A stretch of DNA of 64,000 nt from Erythrobacter insulae. Lineage in GTDB: Bacteria > Pseudomonadota > Alphaproteobacteria > Sphingomonadales > Sphingomonadaceae. Location of the stretch: assembly GCF_007004095.1 (NCBI RefSeq), contig NZ_VHJK01000002.1, positions 235,994 to 299,993 of the forward strand, read 5' to 3'. Positions within the stretch are counted from its first letter, which is position 1, and each line of letters opens with the position of its first letter. A program made the position numbers and the translations under genes. Below are positions 53,416-61,292 of the stretch, piece by piece. The notes beneath the pieces were generated by a model. The model did no database searches and had not been told where the DNA came from. It saw only the letters and a list, made by a program, of their open reading frames with translations.

Positions 53416-54363
53416 TCAGCAGGCTTTCAGCATGGCTGAGGCTTTATCGCGCGCACCGGAAAGCGAAATCCGAACTTTACCGGCGCCGTCACCTTCACCC
53501 ATTTGTAAATAAAGCCAATCGCCGGAAAGCATTTGGGTCAAGGGACCCGCGCCCGCTTTGTTGCGCACGACATAAGCCGGACCCATGCCGCTTTCTTCGG
53601 CTTTCACCGCATACGATTTCTGGGCGCCTTTATCGGTTTCAACCGTCAACGTGCTTTTGGCGTTCTCAGCCAGTTTATCGTCATTGACGAAAACCATGCT
53701 GACCAATTGACCTTTATCGCATCTGCTAACCCAGACGCTGTCATCGGTTTCCGGAACACCAAGTGCGAAAAACGCGTCATCACCTTGACCGCCCATCCAT
53801 TTATAGCGATCGGGAAGCTGTTCAAAACCATTGGCGCTCCACCCCATGGCAAGAGATGTGCCCGGCTCGGGAAGCTCGCTTTCAACCTCAATGTCGTCGT
53901 CGGGATTATCGACGTCTGCCTTGGTCACCAGCTCTTCTGTCATCTCGCCCGGCGTTATCTTGAAGCGCGCATCGCCGTGACAATGATTGGCAAGCAGTTG
54001 GCCTTTCTCACCGCTCGCAAAGGTCACGATATAACTGTTCTGGCAGGACAACCCTGTTTCATCGGCTTCAATCAAGACTTTGACCTCACCAAAACCGATA
54101 TTGACCTTGGCAGGTTCGCCATTGACGAGGATACCGGCCGGTATTTCGGGCATTTCGAGAGTGACGATGTTGTCAGCTTTCGCCTTGGTTACACCGTCCC
54201 AATTGCTTTCCATTACTGCAGGCGCACCGGTCTCTGCCGACGGTTCGCTTTCAGCCTCCGAACACGCTGAAAGTGCGAAGGCAGACAAGCTCAGGAGGAA
54301 TAGGCCATGGGTCTTGTACCGAAATCCATCCGATCGCGTCCGTTCGAGCAGCGATGATTGCAT
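53416..54363 (-). CDS. Lipoprotein of unknown function downstream of the MACPF cluster
   Basis: This protein of 315 residues has a lipobox (LSAFALSAC) after a basic region. The mature part is acidic, with paired Cys residues (CQNS, NHCHGD, SRCDKG and the C-terminal KAC) that may form disulfides. No known domain is seen. The start at 54363 has an AGGGG site. It begins just after the stop of the coiled-coil gene (about 24 bases), so it is the last of four exported-protein genes in a row. Confidence 0.75.
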   Translation of the reverse strand: MQSSLLERTRSDGFRYKTHGLFLLSLSAFALSACSEAESEPSAETGAPAVMESNWDGVTKAKADNIVTLEMPEIPAGILVNGEPAKVNIGFGEVKVLIEADETGLSCQNSYIVTFASGEKGQLLANHCHGDARFKITPGEMTEELVTKADVDNPDDDIEVESELPEPGTSLAMGWSANGFEQLPDRYKWMGGQGDDAFFALGVPETDDSVWVSRCDKGQLVSMVFVNDDKLAENAKSTLTVETDKGAQKSYAVKAEESGMGPAYVVRNKAGAGPLTQMLSGDWLYLQMGEGDGAGKVRISLSGARDKASAMLKAC

Positions 54364-54386
54364 ATCTTGCCCCTGTTTTTGGCGTA

Positions 54387-55238
54387 TCAAAGAGGTGAGC
54401 GGAAATCTTCGTATCCATTTTGAAGGATCCGGGGCGCATCAAAGGTCTGCTGCCCCGCATTCGCCGGAGGCGGTGGCAGCGTATAACCTTCCGTCCGAAA
54501 AATGCTGTTCGAAACAGGGGTGTATGGGTTCTGGTTCAAATTGATATTCCCCAATTGCTGGGGCGGATTATTCCCGAGCGCAGCCGTAGGGAAATTGGCC
54601 GCATTGCCGATCGGCTGCGCCAAGGTGGCCTGCGGATCGCGCACGGCCATTCGATTGCCCTGCTGAAAAATCTGGCGGGGGTTTTGCACCATGCTGGCGC
54701 CTTGACGTTGATTTGCAACGCGGCGCTGCGGGTTGATCTGAGGCTGTCCCCGAGGCGCCGGACGCGGGCTTGCTGCGCCGCTCGGGCGCGGGTTCGCAGC
54801 ATTCAATGCGGAATTCTGAATATCGCGAAGAGCGCGCACTTCGGTCTTGGCTGAACGCCATGCGTTTAGCGCATTGTCGTGTTGCACTTTACGTTGTGCG
54901 TACGCGCCATACGCCTGGTTCATCGCATTCTGATTCGCCTGTGAGCGATTGGCACGAAAATTATCGCGAGCGTTAAAGTAATTGCTGCGCGCCTGCTCCA
55001 TGACCTGGCGATTGCGCGCCTCCGAACGGTAGGTCGCTTTCAGATTGTTATAGGCAGTTTTTCCGCGCTGTTTGAAATTCTTTGTAATAGCCTTTGCGGC
55101 CTTGAAACTTTGCGGTTTCTTGGGGGTTTTGACTTTACCCGCGCCTTTGAATTTCTGCGCTGAAACCGGCTCAACCGGAGCCGCCGCCACGATACCGGTG
55201 ATCGCGATCGCAGCCGCTAGACGAAGAAGAATTTGCAT
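54387..55238 (-). CDS. Secreted coiled-coil, Asn/Gln-rich protein
   Basis: A signal peptide (cut after EPVSA) starts 283 residues. Residues 30-150 are basic and helical, with heptad-like KAAKAITKNFKQRG and many Ala, Arg and Gln. Residues 150-283 are Pro, Asn and Gln rich (ANPRPSGAASPRPAPRG, GNINLNQNPYTP) and look disordered. I do not recognise the family. An AGGAG site precedes the ATG at 55238. It lies 83 bases after the LamG gene. Its low-complexity style resembles the linker of the MACPF protein, but no sequence match is claimed. Confidence 0.75.
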   Translation of the reverse strand: MQILLRLAAAIAITGIVAAAPVEPVSAQKFKGAGKVKTPKKPQSFKAAKAITKNFKQRGKTAYNNLKATYRSEARNRQVMEQARSNYFNARDNFRANRSQANQNAMNQAYGAYAQRKVQHDNALNAWRSAKTEVRALRDIQNSALNAANPRPSGAASPRPAPRGQPQINPQRRVANQRQGASMVQNPRQIFQQGNRMAVRDPQATLAQPIGNAANFPTAALGNNPPQQLGNINLNQNPYTPVSNSIFRTEGYTLPPPPANAGQQTFDAPRILQNGYEDFRSPL

Positions 55239-55321
55239 CACATTACTCCTGAAGGAATTGTGCTCGCAGACCTGCAACAGCCTGACTGGCTGGCATTAAA
55301 AGCCCACATTATCGGCCCGCC

Positions 55322-56083
55322 TTATTCACCGAGCGGAATTATGGGTTGGGGCGGGGTGAAATCGAAGGTCAGGTTCGGTTCGGCCGGTTCACCAACAAAG
55401 ATGAACCCCCGAGTTTCGGGATTGCCGAACGCTGACATCCCGACCAGAGAATCAATATCCGGGTGTGCGTTTGGTCCGCTGATGTCGAGCGGCCTCATCG
55501 CGAAATAATTCAGGACGTTGACCTCGATCGGTTCATCCCAAATGCGGACCTGTCCGATTTCTCCGATAAATGGCGAGTATCCGCCGATCGAACCAATCGT
55601 GAAACGGTCAACCGGATTGTCGGCAAAAGTGAACCCAAATGCCGCCTGCAGTTCACCATCAATATACACATCAGTCACATCGCCGACCGTGATCACCGCG
55701 ACATGATGCGGCCTCCCATCCGAAAAATCGAACGCGACACCATCGTAGAATTCGCCCGCGGCGATGCCAAACCCGCTTTTATCGCCAGCAATATTGAAGG
55801 AGAACCGCGTCCCGAACGGGCCGGTATACGCCATAATCACCGGATCATAATCGAGCGGCTGCGACCATTTGGCAGACACCCAAAATTCAATCGTCCCGCG
55901 TCCCTGCAATTCAAGCGCTTCAGCAGTCGGCAAAACCAGCCCTTCGTTTCCGTTGAACGGGAACATCAGCGGAATATAGGATTGCTGCGTATTTTGCGAC
56001 TGCCCAGCCGGCTGAGCAGACACAGTCTGCGGCATCGTAATAGCCATTGCCGCCATCGTCAAAGCCAAACGCGTAACCATCAT
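55322..56083 (-). CDS. Secreted LamG/concanavalin-A-like protein
   Basis: After a signal peptide (MPQTVSA cut), one LamG (Laminin_G_3-like) beta-sandwich fills about residues 45-205. It is seen in RGTIEFWVSAKWSQP, DGRPHHVAVITVGDVTDVYIDGEL and GEIGQVRIWDEPI, the usual strand, calcium and glycan-binding core of the family. The C-terminus is Pro-rich. The ATG overlaps the MACPF gene stop as ATGA, so the two are made together. The domain could bind glycans on a target or pair with the MACPF protein. Both ideas are inference. Confidence 0.85.
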   Translation of the reverse strand: MMVTRLALTMAAMAITMPQTVSAQPAGQSQNTQQSYIPLMFPFNGNEGLVLPTAEALELQGRGTIEFWVSAKWSQPLDYDPVIMAYTGPFGTRFSFNIAGDKSGFGIAAGEFYDGVAFDFSDGRPHHVAVITVGDVTDVYIDGELQAAFGFTFADNPVDRFTIGSIGGYSPFIGEIGQVRIWDEPIEVNVLNYFAMRPLDISGPNAHPDIDSLVGMSAFGNPETRGFIFVGEPAEPNLTFDFTPPQPIIPLGE

Positions 56084-58968
56084 TTCAACTCCCGGATCGT
56101 GTATTCAAGCACCAAGTTCGGAGCGGGATACAATCCATAAATTTCCTTCTGGATTTTTCCGTTGGCTTTCGTGGCAATCGGGAACAGCCGCCCCATTCCC
56201 GGAAGCGGAGCAATCGGGTCCTGCTTATCTTTCCAGCCCTCGTCTTCATAAGACGCCTGGGTCGAGACAAAGCCCATCCAGCCATGATCGCCGCCGCCGG
56301 AATATTGCGAATTCGCCGTAACCGTCACCAGCGCCTTCTTGCCAATTCTCTGCGCGCCGCTCGCTCCGGACCCGCAAAACATCTTTTGCCCATTCTCGCT
56401 AGAATCCATCAGCGTAATCGACTGTGAATCGCGCGCATCGCCGCGGTACAGCAGAGTGAATTTGCCGTAGACATAAGCCGAGTTGCCATCGTTATCGCCT
56501 TTATTCGTGCAATACAGACGGTCGACAAAAATCTCGTAGATCTTGGGGCCAACGGTACGGTTGCTTAGTTTCGGAGCGCTTTCGACATAATTGTCAATCT
56601 CCGCTTTCAAGGCATTGTAGGCTTTGAGGTATTTGGTCAGATCTTCATAGGTTGATATGTCGAGAAAGATCGGGTTGATCAGATCAGAAAGCGGTCGCAG
56701 ATCATAGCGTACCGGGACCGTATCGGCATCGCTTACCGACCAGCCGGAGAAACTCATCGAACCCGATCCGCCGACGGCTTCGAATTCATCGCGGGTGAAG
56801 ACAGATTCATTGCTGTTCGAAGAGCTTTTGGACTCGCCGAAACTGCCGCTTAGATTGGCACCCTTTAGGTTACCCTCTCCGCCCGCCTGATACTTTTCAG
56901 AAACAAAGCTGGCGACTTGTTCAGACGTCATCGTTTTTTCAGCTTTGCCAAGCCCGCCATACACAATCGCTTTGGAATAATGCGAACCATAGGTCTCGCG
57001 GAATTGCCGCGCTGTCATCCGGCCATTGGCGAGCTGATCGATTGCCCGTTTGAAATTATCCGAAAGCTGGATGTTGGGCGGATCGAGGATCAATGCGTAT
57101 CGTTCAATGCGAGCAATACCGATCGCATTCAGGCTGCTGCTGCGCGTGCTGGTGCCTGCGGTTTTCTCTCTCGAATAATTCACGCCAAAGCCCACTTTCG
57201 GCAGTTTGATCCCGCCGCCAAAGCTCATCGACATGGTTTTCTGAAATTCGGCTGCGTTCGTAATCAAAGCCTCGGTTTGGCGCGATGAACTGGACCGCAC
57301 GCGATTCCCGCGCAGACCATAAGGCAAACCAAGATTGATATTGTCATCTACGGCGTAATCGAAGCTGCCGGGCTGCTTGAAGATCTGCACCTTGCGACCG
57401 GCGGCCGCATTGAACAGATTCATGTTCAAGGCATCATAGCTGTGAAAATTGTTGTTCCATTCACGGGTAAGCCCATCCTGATTGAATAGACCGCGGCGAT
57501 CATCGCGAGAACCCTGCACTTCTTCGGAAAAGCGGGCTTTGGACAAGCCCCCATCGGCGGTGCGTGCAGGCTCAAACGATCCGCCGCTGCGCCCGCCGGA
57601 TATCTGCATATACTCGCTGCTGCCCGATTTGCTGATCGAGACTGTTATACCGCGACCTGAATATTTGCCCGGACCCGTCTTTTGCAAAAGGTCCCACGCA
57701 AACAAATCGGACTGGATCGCGATTGATGTATCAGAGACTTTCTTGAACCGAACCAGCCTGGGCCCGGTCCAGGCGACCAAATTGCCGTTATTACTGGCTT
57801 CGCTGCGATAGGGTTTGTTGCTTTCAACCCAAACCCCCACAATTTCTTCAAATGGATCAACCGCATCGGCGCCGCCGAATCCCGATCCCGTGTTCGAATT
57901 GTTTGTGCCGTTAAATCCATCGCCCGTTTTTTCCCAAGGCTTTGCGGTGCCTGAAGACGACGTGTTGTTTGCCCAGCCGCCGCTATTGGTGGTTTGCGCA
58001 GGCTGCTGCGAGTTGTTCCACCCGCCGCCATTCTGCTGTGGCTGTTGCGGTTGATTGCCGGCCCAGCCGCCACCGCCGTTTTGCTGGGGTTGTTGTTGAT
58101 TACCCCAGCCATTGCCTCCCTGTTGAGAGGGCGGTTGTTGAGGGGTTTGCTGCTGGCTCGCCCAGCCATTGCCGCCCTGTTGCGGCTGTTGCGGCTGCTG
58201 CTGGCTCGCCCAGCCATTGCTGCCCTGTTGCGGCTGTTGCGGCTGCTGTTGGCTGGCCCAGCCATTGCCGCCCTGTTGCGGCTGTTGCGGCTGCTGTTGG
58301 CTGGCCCAGCCATTGCCGCCCTGTTGCGGCGGCTGCGGCTGCTGCTGATTTGCCCAGCCGCCGCCATTGGCTGGCGGTTGCCGGGGCTCCATCGGTTGCG
58401 ATTGTCCGCCTTGCCACGGTGGCGGCGAAGGCGCTGGCGCCTGGCCCAGCTGTTGGGACTGTCCACCTTGCCATGGCGGCGTGGACGAGGATTGCGAGGA
58501 ATTCACAAACCGCTTTCGATACCAGTCTCCTTCGCCATCAGGTGGCGCCGGCAGAGCAACTTTGGGGTTGGACGCATTGGCTGTCGCGCTGATAATCGTG
58601 CCCAATATATGTCCGTGGCTGCCGCCCGGATCTGTGCGATTGATTATGCCATAAAGCATATTGACCGAAATCCACACTTTGCGGCTTTCGTCCCACATCT
58701 CGACCGCCCAATCATCGCGCGAAGTCTCACGATAGGTGTGCTGGAGATTCCCGTTTGTGTCGTATTCCCCCCATTCGGTCGCGCTGATCTGGCGAATTGA
58801 TCCGCCTTCATAATCTGCGCGCGCGACGTTCTGGCCATATATACCATTATCGCCCACGAACACTTGCTGGCTTGCCGCAGGAACAATCAAACCTGTCGTA
58901 AGAGCGCTCGCACAGCCGAGCAAAAGACCCGCCCGGACTGCTTGAAATGCTTTGCGCGACATGATCAT
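56080..58968 (-). CDS. Secreted MACPF-domain protein with a Gln/Trp/Gly repeat linker
   Basis: MACPF proteins form pores or adhesins. The signature is YGSHYSKAIVYGG at 660-672 (Y-G-S-H-Y, six residues, G-G), matching the family motif [YW]-G-[TS]-H-[FY]-x6-GG. The start at 58968 (MIMSRKAFQAV) has a GGGGGGAG site, and the first ATG at 59001 is less likely. A signal peptide is followed by an unknown domain to about 160, then a low-complexity linker (about 165-345) with 16-residue repeats of Q, P, G, N, W, A and S. The MACPF core is about 430-770. A C-terminal domain to 962 has few Cys. It is coupled to the LamG gene by ATGA. The target is unknown. Confidence 0.85.
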   Translation of the reverse strand: MIMSRKAFQAVRAGLLLGCASALTTGLIVPAASQQVFVGDNGIYGQNVARADYEGGSIRQISATEWGEYDTNGNLQHTYRETSRDDWAVEMWDESRKVWISVNMLYGIINRTDPGGSHGHILGTIISATANASNPKVALPAPPDGEGDWYRKRFVNSSQSSSTPPWQGGQSQQLGQAPAPSPPPWQGGQSQPMEPRQPPANGGGWANQQQPQPPQQGGNGWASQQQPQQPQQGGNGWASQQQPQQPQQGSNGWASQQQPQQPQQGGNGWASQQQTPQQPPSQQGGNGWGNQQQPQQNGGGGWAGNQPQQPQQNGGGWNNSQQPAQTTNSGGWANNTSSSGTAKPWEKTGDGFNGTNNSNTGSGFGGADAVDPFEEIVGVWVESNKPYRSEASNNGNLVAWTGPRLVRFKKVSDTSIAIQSDLFAWDLLQKTGPGKYSGRGITVSISKSGSSEYMQISGGRSGGSFEPARTADGGLSKARFSEEVQGSRDDRRGLFNQDGLTREWNNNFHSYDALNMNLFNAAAGRKVQIFKQPGSFDYAVDDNINLGLPYGLRGNRVRSSSSRQTEALITNAAEFQKTMSMSFGGGIKLPKVGFGVNYSREKTAGTSTRSSSLNAIGIARIERYALILDPPNIQLSDNFKRAIDQLANGRMTARQFRETYGSHYSKAIVYGGLGKAEKTMTSEQVASFVSEKYQAGGEGNLKGANLSGSFGESKSSSNSNESVFTRDEFEAVGGSGSMSFSGWSVSDADTVPVRYDLRPLSDLINPIFLDISTYEDLTKYLKAYNALKAEIDNYVESAPKLSNRTVGPKIYEIFVDRLYCTNKGDNDGNSAYVYGKFTLLYRGDARDSQSITLMDSSENGQKMFCGSGASGAQRIGKKALVTVTANSQYSGGGDHGWMGFVSTQASYEDEGWKDKQDPIAPLPGMGRLFPIATKANGKIQKEIYGLYPAPNLVLEYTIRELK
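58161..58352. repeat. Four tandem 48-base repeats inside the MACPF gene
   Basis: Units begin with CCCAGCC at 58161, 58209, 58257 and 58305, exactly 48 bases apart. Each encodes a 16-residue unit, GWASQQQPQQPQQGGN. Units differ by a few bases. Partial units continue on both sides (GWANQQQPQP, GWGNQQQPQQ). Copy number may vary between strains. Confidence 0.9.
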
Positions 58969-59266
58969 TACCGACTCCCCCCGGAGGTTTTCGTGTTTCA
59001 ACCTGTATCAGTATTGCATAATTCAGATGGATTGGAAGCACTTACTCGGCGATGAACAACAGCTTCATCAAAATGACCGGAATCAACTGGCCAATCATCT
59101 GTTGCCCGCGCGGGCGCAGGCAAGCGCTCCATAAACGATCTTGCCATCAATCAGTGAAACTGCCTGTCAGATAAAGCTCCAAATCATATAGACAATATAA
59201 CCAATTCATTCGATTTATTAGTATGTTAAAATCGGAACTTTATGTTTTTTGTCGGAAATTTCTCGA
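58969..59266. promoter_or_regulatory. Upstream region of the MACPF operon, A/T-rich toward its far end
   Basis: This has 298 bases without a gene. The part from about 59180 to 59266 is visibly A/T-rich compared with the coding sequence around it. A single -10/-35 pair cannot be chosen with confidence. It also holds the space after the sugar-symporter stop, so transcripts could read through from that gene. Confidence 0.35.
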
Positions 59267-60736
59267 TTATTTGGGATTGGAAGCGGCGGATTTGCGGGCC
59301 GCCAGATTGCGGAGCGTCTCTTCGTGTTTAGCCCGGTCAATATCGTACAGACTTACGATCGCGATCACACTCAGGAACAAGATCAGGATGGTGGGCACGT
59401 AAACAGCGCCAAGCATCCATAAAGTGTCCTCGCTTAATTCGCCCTGCTGCGCACCCGCAGCCACCCCGGCGATGGACAGAACAAACCCGGCGATCACAAT
59501 TCCGAAACCTTCCCCGAATTTGCGCATGAAAGTCGCCGCTGCAAAGAAGAGCCCCTCTGACCGCCGCCCGGTCGCCTGCTCGCCCTGCTCAACCAGATCC
59601 GCCATCATTGATGCAGCGAGAATTTGATAGCAAATGATCAAACCGACATCGATCGTCTGGGTGACCAGAACGATCCAGAATATTTCAGGCGTTCCATTTG
59701 GCGGCAGCACATCAATCAAGCGCAGAAAAATCGGCATCGGCGCGCCAACAAACGCGACCAGACCCACAATCAACGCCCCGCGCTTCTTGCCCAACTTTCG
59801 CGTGACGATAGGGGCCAATGCCCCGCCCAGAAACGCAGAGAGAAACACGCCGAATGTCACCGCACCTATTTGCGCCGGGGTAAACCCCCAGAAATAGGTC
59901 GAGAAATAGAACGCCAAACCGGCAGACAGACCGCTTGCAGAGAAGGCTAACAAGGATGCAATGAAAAGTGCAAAAAATGATTTTCCCGCAATGGTTTGGT
60001 AGATATCTTTGAAAATCATTCCAAGCGTCATATCGCGCTTCGGAGGCGCTGCGCGCAATTTGGGGATATAGCTGTGCGTGCCCAGCGCCGAAACCATGAT
60101 CGCAATGAAGATAACGCACGATCCAAGCAGCGCATATCGTTCATAGGCATCGGGATTGAACTGGCCGTTTTCAATTGCCGCCGTCGCGAATGCAGGAAAA
60201 ATCACGGCAAAGGCAATCACAGTCATCGCGTTGCCGCCAAACCACCCAAAAAAATAGCGAAAGCTCAAAATGCTGCTTCGCTCATCGTAATCATCGGTCA
60301 GCTCGGGCGCCAAAGCGGTACTGGGTGTCTCGTAGATCGTAATAAATGTTCGGATTACGATCGCCAAAACAACGACATACCAGAACATGGCAAATTCACT
60401 CATTCCCGATGGCGGTATCCAGATAAAGTAATAACTGACGGCGACCGGGATTGCGGCGGCATACATGAACGGGTGACGCCTCCCCCATCGGGAGCGCAAA
60501 TTATCCGACCAATATCCGACAATCGGATCACTAACCGCATCAAAGATCAGCGCGACCAGAATAGCCAGGCTGACCAATCGGGAATCCATCCCCATAACCT
60601 GGGAGTAGAACAACAGCAGGAAGTATTTGAGACCAGCGTCCTTTGTTCCGTAAGCAACCGACCCGAACCCATAGGCGAACTTTGTCCATAAAGACGGAGC
60701 CGCTTTATCCGCAGCCTGTTCGATTGCCTTGGCCAA
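59267..60736 (-). CDS. GPH-family sugar:cation symporter (MFS)
   Basis: This carrier of 489 residues has about 12 helices. The GPH (MelB/LacS-like) marks are YGFGSVAYGTKDAGLKYFLL, ALIFDAVSDPIVGYWSDNLRSRWGRRHPFMY and the ETPSTALAPELTDDYDERS loop. The substrate cannot be read. It is followed on the same strand by the MACPF gene after 298 bases. No sugar-degrading enzyme is adjacent. Confidence 0.9.
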   Translation of the reverse strand: MAKAIEQAADKAAPSLWTKFAYGFGSVAYGTKDAGLKYFLLLFYSQVMGMDSRLVSLAILVALIFDAVSDPIVGYWSDNLRSRWGRRHPFMYAAAIPVAVSYYFIWIPPSGMSEFAMFWYVVVLAIVIRTFITIYETPSTALAPELTDDYDERSSILSFRYFFGWFGGNAMTVIAFAVIFPAFATAAIENGQFNPDAYERYALLGSCVIFIAIMVSALGTHSYIPKLRAAPPKRDMTLGMIFKDIYQTIAGKSFFALFIASLLAFSASGLSAGLAFYFSTYFWGFTPAQIGAVTFGVFLSAFLGGALAPIVTRKLGKKRGALIVGLVAFVGAPMPIFLRLIDVLPPNGTPEIFWIVLVTQTIDVGLIICYQILAASMMADLVEQGEQATGRRSEGLFFAAATFMRKFGEGFGIVIAGFVLSIAGVAAGAQQGELSEDTLWMLGAVYVPTILILFLSVIAIVSLYDIDRAKHEETLRNLAARKSAASNPK

Positions 60737-61292
60737 ATCAATCCCCCAATTGACTTTTAGAACAATAGTTTATTCAAATAATCTAGAATCTCTCTTACAC
60801 TATCGATCTTTGTCTATCCCGTTGTGAACCTATACGAAGTCGCGAGCAAGGGTATGGCCGCGCTTTGTGATGCGTGTGTGCACGCACACGCGGACGGGAG
60901 AGACTAAGGAGCGCTTCCAGCTCAACCGGCGGATTGCCGAGGCCTTTGCCATCAGCATAAAACGCCCCCGCTGACCACCGGCAATGATCGCTGCAAGGCG
61001 ATTCGGCGAGTTCCATCGAAGCCCAATCCGAACCTCCAAACCCTCAACATTTTTAGCTGGGTAAGAATTGGGGGCAGATCGGCCAAGCGGGCGGTTTTAC
61101 CAAAAATTAAGAATTGCGAGGCGCACCGCGCTGCCATTCCTGCCGCGGATAATCACCTAGGCTGGCGTTCGCTGAGCCTTTGAAATTGTTACTATCTTAA
61201 CCCTTCCGCTCAACGAAACACGAGAACCTCTTCGGCTATTACCGATGCATGATTGGTGCATTCAAAGCGCCCGCAAACAACGGATTGAAGCC
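60737..61292. other. Intergenic region between divergent symporter and autotransporter genes
   Basis: This gap of about 556 bases has no gene I can support. It has an inverted repeat, GCGTGTG/CACACGC (60872-60878 with 60885-60891), on a TGCACG centre. It also has two copies of AAGAATTG near 61063 and 61108. The autotransporter promoter probably lies near 61180-61260, but no clear box was found. Confidence 0.4.

Noticed and set aside
58161..58352. CRISPR array
   Set aside because: The 48-base units are contiguous without unique spacers and stay in one reading frame, so they are protein repeats.
57994..58800. Leu-rich plus-strand frame (268 codons) over the MACPF repeats
   Set aside because: It is produced by reading the Gln/Ala/Trp repeat codons backwards; the real protein is on the minus strand with signal peptide and ribosome-binding site.
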